NCBI GenBank assembly: GCA_045640905.1
Contig: JAZUFW010000087.1
Location: 7,835-71,834 of the forward strand
DNA length: 64,000 bases
Source: JAILLW01 sp045640905
GTDB taxonomy: Bacteria > Bacillota > Clostridia > Lachnospirales > Lachnospiraceae
Direction: 5' to 3'
A program made the position numbers and the translations under genes. Positions 1-7,563 of the stretch are shown here, piece after piece. The first letter of the stretch is position 1; each line of letters begins with the position of its first letter. The notes under the pieces are model-generated. The model saw only the letters and a program-made list of their open reading frames with translations. It did no database searches and was not told the origin of the DNA.

Positions 1-907
1 CCTGACGAGCGGGCTTTAAGTACTGACGAGGATCGAAATGATCGGGATGCTCAGCAAAGTACTTTCTGATGTTACCTGTCATGGCAAGTCTGATATCAGA
101 GTCGATGTTAATCTTACATACAGCAAGCTTAGCTGCCTGACGTAACTGCTCTTCGGGAATACCTACTGCATCGGGCATATTTCCGCCGTACTGGTTAACC
201 ATCTTAACGAATTCCTGAGGAACTGAAGATGAACCGTGCAATACGATAGGGAATCCGGGAAGTCTCTTGATACACTCTTCCAAAACGTCGAAACGAAGCG
301 GAGGGGGAACAAGGATTCCTTCAGCGTTTCTGGTACACTGATCTGCAGTAAACTTATATGCACCGTGTGATGTACCGATGGCAATTGCAAGTGAATCACA
401 ACCGGTCTTGTCAACGAATTCTTCAACTTCTTCGGGACGTGTATAGCTTTCATTACCTGCTTCAACACAAACTTCGTCTTCGATTCCTGCCAAAGTACCT
501 AATTCAGCTTCTACAACTACGCCGTTAGCATGAGCATATTCAACAACCTGCTTTGTTAATGCGATGTTGTCTTCAAAAGACTTTGAAGAAGCATCAATCA
601 TAACAGATGTGAATCCACCGTCGATACAGCTCTTACATAATTCAAAAGAATCACCGTGATCAAGATGTAAAGCAATGGGAATTTCAGGATTTTCAGCTAC
701 AGCAGCTTCAACCAACTTTACAAGATATGTATGATTGGCATAAGCTCTGGCACCCTTTGAAACCTGCAAAATAACAGGGCTCTTTAATTCGCCTGCTGCT
801 TCGGTAATACCCTGAACGATTTCCATGTTGTTAACATTGAAAGCACCTACAGCATATCCGCCATCATAAGCTTTCTTAAACATTTCTGTTGTCGTAACTA
901 ATGACAT
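1..907 (-). CDS. fba: Class II fructose-bisphosphate aldolase, 3' end cut by the window
   Basis: Zinc-dependent aldolase of glycolysis, splitting fructose-1,6-bisphosphate into dihydroxyacetone phosphate and glyceraldehyde-3-phosphate in the cytosol. The protein starts MSLVTTTEMFKKAY; the ATG at 907 has a GGAGG Shine-Dalgarno nine bases upstream. Class II motifs are present: HLDHGDS near residues 81-87 (metal-binding His), GTLAGIED (metal-binding Glu region), HGSSSVP and KINIDSD. About 302 codons are visible and the frame is still open at base 1, so only a short C-terminal tail should be missing compared with the usual length of just over 300 residues. It lies 70 bases downstream of the crh-like gene on the same strand; I see no convincing promoter in the gap, so it may be read through from that operon. 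Confidence 0.95.
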   Translation of the reverse strand, partial: MSLVTTTEMFKKAYDGGYAVGAFNVNNMEIVQGITEAAGELKSPVILQVSKGARAYANHTYLVKLVEAAVAENPEIPIALHLDHGDSFELCKSCIDGGFTSVMIDASSKSFEDNIALTKQVVEYAHANGVVVEAELGTLAGIEDEVCVEAGNESYTRPEEVEEFVDKTGCDSLAIAIGTSHGAYKFTADQCTRNAEGILVPPPLRFDVLEECIKRLPGFPIVLHGSSSVPQEFVKMVNQYGGNMPDAVGIPEEQLRQAAKLAVCKINIDSDIRLAMTGNIRKYFAEHPDHFDPRQYLKPARQ

Positions 908-977
908 ATGACTTTACCTCCGTAAATAAATTTGTAATTTAGTTCTCAACACGCACCTTATGCGCAATATTGACTGT

Positions 978-1232
978 TTACTTTTCTCCCAAAAGATATT
1001 TCTCGATTCCCGAAACAGCTTCGTTTTCGTCACTTCCTTCAGCAACAATCGTAATGCTGTCTCCCGTCTTTAGAGAAAGACTCATCATGCCCATAATACT
1101 TTTGGCATTTACTTTTTTGTCAGCAGACAAAAGATGTATCGTACTGTCATACTGGCTCGCAATCTGAACCAGCATGGCTATCGGACGAGCGTCAAGCCCT
1201 CCCGCAAGCTGGATCTTAACCAATTTTTCCAT
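978..1232 (-). CDS. crh: Crh-like HPr-family protein with Asp in place of the catalytic His
   Basis: 84-residue HPr-fold protein. In true HPr, His15 carries phosphate for sugar PTS transport; here the motif is GGLDARP, so that position is Asp14. The regulatory serine region is intact (NAKSIMGMMSL, Ser45), which is the site used by HPr kinase. That combination and the place directly after whiA match Bacillus Crh, which has Gln at the His position and acts as a CcpA cofactor when Ser46 is phosphorylated. Inference: a regulatory protein with no PTS transport role, phosphorylated by the HprK encoded six genes upstream. The start has a good GGGAGG ribosome site. It could instead be a divergent HPr, but loss of the His argues against that. 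Confidence 0.88.
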   Translation of the reverse strand: MEKLVKIQLAGGLDARPIAMLVQIASQYDSTIHLLSADKKVNAKSIMGMMSLSLKTGDSITIVAEGSDENEAVSGIEKYLLGEK

Positions 1233-1256
1233 AATTTTCCTCCCGGTCCAAAGACC

Positions 1257-2018
1257 TTAACCGATTTTATCAGCAATTTCGCTCAATTTGCGAATTCTAT
1301 GGTTCACTCCGGATTTTCCCACGGGAGGGTCCAAATACTGTCCCAGCTCCGACAAAGGGCTGTCCGGATATTGAAGCCTTACTAAAGCCATTTCCCGCAA
1401 CGGTCCCGGAAGGGAATCCAAGCCAACTGTGTCGGAAATCTTTTTAATATCTTCCGTCTGTTTGGCTGATGCATTCACGGTTTTGGCAATGTTGGCAGTT
1501 TCACAATTCACTTTTCTGTTTATCGAATTTCTGACGTCCTTTTCAACTCTTAGCGTTTCCAGATACATCAGTGAATTGTGGGCTCCGAGAACATTCAACA
1601 TATTCACTATGCTCTCGGCTTCTTTTATATATACAATAAAATCGTTTTTTCTTTGGGCTGTCTTCGACTCTATATCGAACTTTGATATGCATTCTCTTAA
1701 CAGGGAAGCGTCCTGTTCGTTGTTACAGACGAATTCCAGATTATAACTTTTCTGAGGATCGTTAACACTTCCTATGCACAAAAAAGCGCCTCTCAGATAT
1801 GCTCTGACACAGCAGGAGCGCTTCAAGGAGGCATCCACATACTTTTCTATCATACAGGTCTTCTTTTGTAAAGTAAAGATTTTATTTCCCTGCAGTGAAT
1901 TCGTCTGACGAAGGTCGGATGAAAACTTCATAAGTGCCGACAGTTCCGAAAGCTGGCAATGTCTGCTGTTTGGCAGCACCTTACTCAATTCTTCTTTTAC
2001 ATCCTTTGAAAATGACAT
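1257..2018 (-). CDS. whiA: DNA-binding protein WhiA, short form
   Basis: WhiA is a helix-turn-helix protein with a degenerate LAGLIDADG homing-endonuclease fold; in Firmicutes it affects division and chromosome segregation. The N-terminus (MSFSKDVKEELSK) and the C-terminal two-thirds (CCVRAYLRGAFL, GAHNSLMYLE, NRKVNCETANI, GKSGVNHRIRKL) fit the family well. The protein has 253 residues, where the family usually has about 310-320. The shortfall is concentrated between roughly residues 45 and 60, where about 60 residues of the N-terminal endonuclease-like repeat are missing without loss of frame. The ribosome site AGGAGAGG sits just before the ATG, and the gene begins eight bases after the rapZ stop, so it is operonic. 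Confidence 0.93.
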   Translation of the reverse strand: MSFSKDVKEELSKVLPNSRHCQLSELSALMKFSSDLRQTNSLQGNKIFTLQKKTCMIEKYVDASLKRSCCVRAYLRGAFLCIGSVNDPQKSYNLEFVCNNEQDASLLRECISKFDIESKTAQRKNDFIVYIKEAESIVNMLNVLGAHNSLMYLETLRVEKDVRNSINRKVNCETANIAKTVNASAKQTEDIKKISDTVGLDSLPGPLREMALVRLQYPDSPLSELGQYLDPPVGKSGVNHRIRKLSEIADKIG

Positions 2019-2026
2019 TACCTCTC

Positions 2027-2902
2027 CTAATACTGACCGTGTATTCCCACATTAATATCTCTGTGGGATATTCTGATTCCGTATCCCTTCTTATCCTTCA
2101 GCCGTTCATATATCGCATTGGCCAGAGTCACACTTCTGTGCTTTCCGCCGGTACAGCCTATTGCTATAACCAATTGATATTTTCCTTCTTTAACATAATT
2201 CGGTATAAGGAATTCCAGCATATCCTGCAGCTTATCCAAAAACATCCCGGACTCTTCAAAACTCATAACATAGTCCCTGACAGGTGCGTCACATCCCGAA
2301 TAATGCTTCAATTCATCAATATAATACGGATTGGGCAAAAATCTCACATCGAAAACAAGGTCGGCATCCTGAGGTATTCCATGCTTAAATCCAAAGGATA
2401 ATATAGTAACCATCAGGTTATTGTAGCCTTCATCGTTTACGAATATTTTGTCGAGTTCTTCCTTCAGTTCTCTGGTCAGAAGGAAAGAAGAATCCATTAT
2501 ATAATCCGCCTGTCCTTTGATGTTGCTTAAAATATCCCTTTCTTTGGATATTCCTTCTTCAACTCTGCCGCTCGGCGAAAGCGGATGCATACGACGAGAT
2601 TCTTTATATCTCTTAATCAATATGTCATCGCTGGCTTCCATGTAAAGTATTTCCAGCGGATATCCCGTATCCTTCAACTTCTTCAAAATATCGGGAACCT
2701 GTTCAAATCCATGGTTGGCTCTGACATCAACTCCCAGTGCTACTTTAGTAATCTCGCCTCCGGGTGCTGCAAGCAATTCTATAAATTTTTCGATAAGTTC
2801 TACCGGGAGATTATCAACGCAATAAAACCCGATATCTTCAAGCATACGTAATGCTGTTTTTTTGCCCCCTCCGGACATTCCGGTTACTACTACAAATCGC
2901 AT
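2027..2902 (-). CDS. rapZ: RapZ (YvcJ) nucleotide-binding protein
   Basis: Cytosolic P-loop protein of the RapZ/YvcJ family: an RNA-binding adaptor for small RNAs in enterobacteria, and a GTPase of less clear role in Firmicutes. 291 residues is normal for the family. The N-terminal Walker A region is at residues 8-16 (GMSGGGKKT), followed by the family hallmark GFYCVDNLP. The C-terminal domain carries CTGGKHRSVTLA and ends in SHRDINVG, both conserved. The residue after the P-loop Lys is Lys15, where family members have Ser or Thr; the next residue is Thr16. It starts 17 bases after murB with an AAGG/AGGGG ribosome site and is part of the hprK-to-crh operon. Confidence 0.94.
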   Translation of the reverse strand: MRFVVVTGMSGGGKKTALRMLEDIGFYCVDNLPVELIEKFIELLAAPGGEITKVALGVDVRANHGFEQVPDILKKLKDTGYPLEILYMEASDDILIKRYKESRRMHPLSPSGRVEEGISKERDILSNIKGQADYIMDSSFLLTRELKEELDKIFVNDEGYNNLMVTILSFGFKHGIPQDADLVFDVRFLPNPYYIDELKHYSGCDAPVRDYVMSFEESGMFLDKLQDMLEFLIPNYVKEGKYQLVIAIGCTGGKHRSVTLANAIYERLKDKKGYGIRISHRDINVGIHGQY

Positions 2903-2919
2903 ATACCCCTACCTTTGAA

Positions 2920-3840
2920 TCAGAAATCCCCAAGCATTATTATTTCCGGTTCAAGTAAAACACCTGAATCCTTTTTGACCCTATTTTGAACTTCACAAAT
3001 TACTTTATATATATCCGTAGCCGTCGCTTTGCCTTTATTAATCACAAACCCGCAATGCTTCGGTGAAACGGCAGCTCCTCCCACGGTAAAATCCGCAAGA
3101 CCGGAATCCATAATCAATTTTCCGGCAAAATACCCTTCCGGTCTTTTGAATGTCGATCCTGCACTCGGATATTCAAGAGGCTGTTTGTCCCGACGCCTCT
3201 GATTTAAATCGTTCATCAGGACTTCTATTTCCGAAGGATTCTTCGGTGACAGCTTTATCGTCACGGATAAAACAATAGCCTTTTTCGTTTTAAGAATGCT
3301 GGTACGATATCCGAACTCCATATCCTTATTGGCTATTTCTTCAACACTTCCGTCACTGTTTAAAACTGTGACAGTATCTATGACATCTTTGAGTTCTCCG
3401 CCGTAGGCTCCGGCATTCATCACTGTGCCGCCTCCGATTGTTCCGGGAATTCCCGATGCGAACTCAAATCCTCCAAGGCCTGCTGCCAAAGCTTTGTTTG
3501 CAATCTGTGACATCATAGCTCCGGCATCAGCGCGTATTACATCATTTATGACACATATGTCATTAAATTGATTGCTAAGTTCCAGAATCACGCCATCATA
3601 TCCCTTATCGCTGACCAGCAAATTGGAGCCGTTCCCCTTAACAAAGAAAGGCTGGTTTGAGGATGTTAAAAACGGCACTATCCGAACGAGCTGATCGATT
3701 GAGGATATTCGAAGCAACATCGCAGCTTCACCGCCCGCTCTGAATGTCGTGTGCATCTTCATGGGCTCATTAAGGAAAATATCCTCTTCGGGCACTGTTT
3801 CTTTAATATATTCCAAACATGACGAATCAATCTTATTCAT
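2920..3840 (-). CDS. murB: UDP-N-acetylenolpyruvoylglucosamine reductase
   Basis: FAD enzyme that reduces UDP-GlcNAc-enolpyruvate to UDP-N-acetylmuramate with NADPH, a cytosolic step of peptidoglycan synthesis. Seen: the FAD-binding strand FVKGNGSNLLVSD, the loop GIPGTIGGGTVMNAGAYGGE, and the catalytic Ser229 in GSTF. The 306-residue length is normal. I chose the ATG at 3840 over the longer TTG start at 3861 because AAGAAGGA lies just upstream of the ATG and the TTG lies inside the glucokinase gene; the ATG start leaves murB just downstream of the glucokinase stop. It is flanked by rapZ and the ROK kinase in one operon. Confidence 0.95.
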   Translation of the reverse strand: MNKIDSSCLEYIKETVPEEDIFLNEPMKMHTTFRAGGEAAMLLRISSIDQLVRIVPFLTSSNQPFFVKGNGSNLLVSDKGYDGVILELSNQFNDICVINDVIRADAGAMMSQIANKALAAGLGGFEFASGIPGTIGGGTVMNAGAYGGELKDVIDTVTVLNSDGSVEEIANKDMEFGYRTSILKTKKAIVLSVTIKLSPKNPSEIEVLMNDLNQRRRDKQPLEYPSAGSTFKRPEGYFAGKLIMDSGLADFTVGGAAVSPKHCGFVINKGKATATDIYKVICEVQNRVKKDSGVLLEPEIIMLGDF

Positions 3841-3851
3841 TGAATCCTTCT

Positions 3852-4793
3852 TTATTGACAATCAAATACTAATTTTGCGGCTCCGTATATTCCCGCATCA
3901 TTTCCCAAGGTAGCCAGCGAGAATTTCGTGCTGCGGCTTCCGTGGAAAACATTCTTTTGGAAATGCGGTTCCACATAATCGATAACTACCTGTCCGGCTT
4001 TGGAAACACCGCCGCCTATGCAGATAACCTGAGGGTTAACCACACACGATATTCCTGCCAGAGCATCTCCCAAATATTTTCCGTATACGGTAACTACTTC
4101 CTCAGCCAGCTTATCCCCTGCCTTAACAGCATCAAAAACTGTTTTTGCACTGACTTCGGAATCTCTCAAAACGGAAGGTTCAGATGATGAACTAAGAATC
4201 TTATTTGCTATACGTGTTATTCCCGTTGCCGAAGAATACTGTTCGAGGCATCCTTTGTTTCCGCATCCGCATGTATCTTCTTCTGCATCATTAACGTGTA
4301 TATGTCCTATTTCTCCGCCGGCACCCATAGAGCCGTTTACCAATTTTCCGTTAATGATTATTCCGCCGCCTACTCCTGTTCCCAGAGTAACCAATACTAC
4401 ATCTTTGTAGCCTTTGGCTCCTCCTTTCCACATTTCGCCCAGAGCTGCAACATTGGCATCATTTCCGCCTACAACTGTCATATTCAGCAGTTTTCCGAGT
4501 TCTTCATTTATATTGAATTCGCCCCATCCTAAGTTTACTGCCTTATGAACTACTCCGGCATCGTCAACCGGTCCCGGTACTCCTATTCCCACACCTTTAA
4601 CATCGGCACGGTTCAAATTCTTTTCGGAAATTTTCTTTTCAATACTGTCCGCAACATCGGGAAGTATATTTTTTCCTCCGTCCTCTGTTCTTGTTACAAT
4701 TTCCCATTTATCAAGAACATTCCCCTCTTCATCAAAAAGACCGAGCTTAACCGTTGTTCCGCCTATATCAACACCAAATACGTATTTTCCCAT
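3852..4793 (-). CDS. glk: ROK-family glucokinase
   Basis: Cytosolic ATP-dependent sugar kinase, most likely making glucose-6-phosphate. ROK hallmarks: phosphate-binding GVDIGGTTVK near residues 7-16, GVPGPVD near 71-77, NDANVAALGE near 111-120 and the zinc site CGCGNKGC at 175-182. I prefer the ATG at 4793 (313 residues) to the one six bases upstream, because the AGGGAG ribosome site is too close to the first ATG. The gene lies between hprK and murB, placing a glucose-phosphorylating enzyme inside the operon that holds the HPr kinase. It could also supply the kinase needed for glucose released by the mannan pathway. Confidence 0.93.
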   Translation of the reverse strand: MGKYVFGVDIGGTTVKLGLFDEEGNVLDKWEIVTRTEDGGKNILPDVADSIEKKISEKNLNRADVKGVGIGVPGPVDDAGVVHKAVNLGWGEFNINEELGKLLNMTVVGGNDANVAALGEMWKGGAKGYKDVVLVTLGTGVGGGIIINGKLVNGSMGAGGEIGHIHVNDAEEDTCGCGNKGCLEQYSSATGITRIANKILSSSSEPSVLRDSEVSAKTVFDAVKAGDKLAEEVVTVYGKYLGDALAGISCVVNPQVICIGGGVSKAGQVVIDYVEPHFQKNVFHGSRSTKFSLATLGNDAGIYGAAKLVFDCQ

Positions 4794-4804
4794 AATCATT
4801 CTCC

Positions 4805-5749
4805 CTATTCGTCTTCGTCTTCTTCGCGTCCGTTCATTAATGATTCCTGTACACGACGGTACAATTCCTGCGCTGCGTTATAACCCATCTTTTTCTGTCT
4901 GTGGTTGATTGCGGCAGACTCACAAATAACCGCCAGATTTCGACCGGGACGAATCGGAATGTTGTGGCATACTATCTTATTTCCGAGATACTCTATGTAT
5001 TCTTCTTCGAGACCGAGTCTGTCATATTCCTTTTCTTTATTCCAGTCTTCCAAATGAATAACCAGGTCTATATTCTGTGTATCCTTGACCGATGAAACAC
5101 CGTACAGCGTCTTTACATCGATTATTCCGATACCTCTGAGTTCAATAAAGTGTCTGGTAACATCAGGTGCCGAGCCTACCAAGGTTTCATCTGAAACCTT
5201 TCTGATTTCAACGGCATCGTCCGTAACCAAGCGGTGTCCTCTCTTTACCAATTCAAGTGCAGCCTCGGATTTACCGATTCCGGATTCACCGGTAATCAAT
5301 ACTCCTTCACCGAAAATATCAACCAAAACACCGTGGATTGAAATACAGGGTGCCAGCTGAACATTAAGCCATCTGATTATTTCTGCGGTAAAAGCGGAAG
5401 TAGCCTTTTTGGTAGAAAAAACCATAACGTTGTTTTCTACGGCTGTTTTAAGAAACAGTTCGTCGGGCATTAACTCACGGCAAAAAATAACTGCGGGAAT
5501 ATCATAGCCCAAAAGTTTGGCATAAATATCCTTTTTTCTGGCTTCGGGAAGTCCCTGCATGTATGTATATTCAACGAATCCTATAATCTGTAATCTGATA
5601 GCCTCAAAGTGCTCGAAATATCCTGCCATCTGCAATGCCGGACGGTTTATATCCGGTACCTTTACCCTGACTTTTGAAATATCAAGTTCGGGCGTCAGAT
5701 TATCCAATTTCATTTTTTCGACTATCTTTTCCATTTTTACGCTTGCCAT
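4805..5749 (-). CDS. hprK: HPr kinase/phosphorylase
   Basis: Bifunctional sensor enzyme that phosphorylates the regulatory serine of HPr and Crh when glycolytic intermediates are high, and removes that phosphate when they are low; it drives CcpA-mediated carbon catabolite control. 314 residues, normal. The P-loop GESGIGKS is at residues 154-161, the conserved SIHGVLVDIFGEGV precedes it and GHRLVTDDAVE follows. The ATG at 5749 follows AAGGAGG at ideal spacing. It heads the tight run hprK-glk-murB-rapZ-whiA-crh. The 79 bases upstream contain a TAGAAT that could be a -10, but no clear -35, so I do not call a promoter. Confidence 0.97.
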   Translation of the reverse strand: MASVKMEKIVEKMKLDNLTPELDISKVRVKVPDINRPALQMAGYFEHFEAIRLQIIGFVEYTYMQGLPEARKKDIYAKLLGYDIPAVIFCRELMPDELFLKTAVENNVMVFSTKKATSAFTAEIIRWLNVQLAPCISIHGVLVDIFGEGVLITGESGIGKSEAALELVKRGHRLVTDDAVEIRKVSDETLVGSAPDVTRHFIELRGIGIIDVKTLYGVSSVKDTQNIDLVIHLEDWNKEKEYDRLGLEEEYIEYLGNKIVCHNIPIRPGRNLAVICESAAINHRQKKMGYNAAQELYRRVQESLMNGREEDEDE

Positions 5750-5828
5750 GAAATAACCTCCTTTTGGGGTTCACCCAAATAATAATTCTATCATATATCC
5801 TTGCATGAGGACAGAGACCTGTCCGTCT

Positions 5829-7514
5829 TTATTTGGCTCGGAAGCCGTCCTTAATGCGCTCACCCATCAGCTCGCTTCTTTCAAGCATCGGAGGATAACA
5901 TGTATTCGGGCAGAAATGATACGAATTTATTTCATCCATATTGTCTGCATAATAAATCGTGTTTCCGTTAAGCGTTACACTTCCGGTCGGCGCATCATCG
6001 TAGTCTTTTTGAACCACATAATACGGTTCCTTAATATTCTGTTTTACGAACATACCGTCATCCTTGACATAGTTATCAAGATAAGGCGTCAAACAGATTA
6101 TCAGGACAAAAACAAAAATGCCCCCGAGGAGTCCGTACAGACCCTTTCGTTCATTTGAAAAATATACTCCGATGCCGATGAAAATAACCGTAAAAATAAA
6201 CGCAAGTCCGTATCGGATAAACGGTGCGGTAAAAAACCATACGCAAAGGCTTCCGACCGTTCCGAGGGACAGTATCAATAAATCTGCGGCATATTCGGTT
6301 TTACGAATAAATGAATGCAAAATATTAATTACAAGGAAAGCCAATCCCGCAACCATTCCGTAAAACAGCATCATTTCGTATCGGTCCATGGCCTCTCGCC
6401 ATACGGGATACCACTGTGAAATCGGCCAGTCAATCTTCGTAACATCGTATAAACATCTGCCCCACACTTTAATCTGGTTGGCATCAACCAACAGATATTC
6501 CATAGGAATTTTCCATTCCACGTTAAAGATATCGATTCCGTCAAAGGGATATAAAAGATACCCGCTGATAAGGACATTTCGAATTAAGAAAGGTAATATT
6601 ACCAAAAGTCCCGTCAAAAGATACTTGAAAATATCCGAAATTCTCTTTTCCTTTACTAACGAAATAACAGGCAGAATAACTATGAGCACCAAAAGCGCCG
6701 CCGAAAACTTTAAAGAAACAACAAATACGGACAAGACACTTAATAATGCGTAAATATCCGTGTCACGTCCATCCTCCATATTCTCGCAGAATCTGAGGAT
6801 CACATATAACACGAACATCATTGTTACATAATCCGTAGCCGGCGACATACTGCCGCTCAGTATTACAAGAACATAAAACAAAAGGGCAACTCTGATTGCA
6901 TCCGCAATATGAAGTTTGTGGCTTTTAATTCTCTTTAATCCGTAAAATGAATATATTGAAAAAATAAGTTCATAGAAACCCGTTGTTGTATGGATTGACT
7001 GCCCAAAGAGCCAGTTCAAACTGAAAATCGAAGCAAATGCAAGTGATGAGCTGTTATAGGCATAATGAAGTTGGAGATTGCCCATGCCCTTTATCAAACC
7101 GTATTCCTCATACAATCTGATGGCCTGTGCATGATATATGTTGGTATCCGTATGAAACACTCCGCGTGAAGTAAAAAAAGCAATAACGAGTGCAAAACCA
7201 ACATAAAAAAGACCTTCCCACGAAAAAAGAAGCTTCTTTGCATCGGAAAGAATCATGGAAATTCGTTTTTTCTCAAGAAAATATCCTGCAAACGCCAGGA
7301 TAATCATAATAATATGCGGAACAGGTCCTATTTTGGATACTATACTGAAATACTCCGCGAAAACAGTAATCACCACTATTCCAGCTGCAATAAGGCTCAT
7401 AACCGAAAAGCCAAGTGTCTTCTTAAACACTTTATTGAAGCAGAAATTTGCGAGCATTCCCGTTCCGAGACATATTATCGAAATATAGAAAAAACTAAGC
7501 AAAGAAACTATCAT
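5829..7514 (-). CDS. Polytopic membrane protein, possible GT-C-like enzyme
   Basis: 561-residue integral membrane protein with about 11-13 hydrophobic segments spread from residue 1 to about 475, and a soluble C-terminal tail of roughly 85 residues. The long loop after the first membrane segments has an acidic motif (HTDTNIYHAQAI) followed by EEYGLIKGMGNLQLHYAYN; this layout resembles bacterial membrane proteins of the LIC_10190 type and, loosely, GT-C glycosyltransferases, which keep an acidic motif in the first big external loop. Assignment to an enzyme class is inference. It lies between uvrC and hprK on the same strand, 50 bases after uvrC. No substrate can be read from the context. Confidence 0.6.
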   Translation of the reverse strand: MIVSLLSFFYISIICLGTGMLANFCFNKVFKKTLGFSVMSLIAAGIVVITVFAEYFSIVSKIGPVPHIIMIILAFAGYFLEKKRISMILSDAKKLLFSWEGLFYVGFALVIAFFTSRGVFHTDTNIYHAQAIRLYEEYGLIKGMGNLQLHYAYNSSSLAFASIFSLNWLFGQSIHTTTGFYELIFSIYSFYGLKRIKSHKLHIADAIRVALLFYVLVILSGSMSPATDYVTMMFVLYVILRFCENMEDGRDTDIYALLSVLSVFVVSLKFSAALLVLIVILPVISLVKEKRISDIFKYLLTGLLVILPFLIRNVLISGYLLYPFDGIDIFNVEWKIPMEYLLVDANQIKVWGRCLYDVTKIDWPISQWYPVWREAMDRYEMMLFYGMVAGLAFLVINILHSFIRKTEYAADLLILSLGTVGSLCVWFFTAPFIRYGLAFIFTVIFIGIGVYFSNERKGLYGLLGGIFVFVLIICLTPYLDNYVKDDGMFVKQNIKEPYYVVQKDYDDAPTGSVTLNGNTIYYADNMDEINSYHFCPNTCYPPMLERSELMGERIKDGFRAK

Positions 7515-7563
7515 AAATAAACCTTATCCTTCAAAAAACACCATTTGTAGTATATCACAAAAA

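Noticed and set aside
163..468. 101-residue minus-strand open frame
   Set aside because: It lies inside the aldolase gene in another frame and has no ribosome site or recognisable protein features.
5807..5826. Short hairpin GGACAG/CTGTCC just after the membrane protein gene, as a terminator
   Set aside because: Only six base pairs and no T-run; readthrough into hprK seems as likely.
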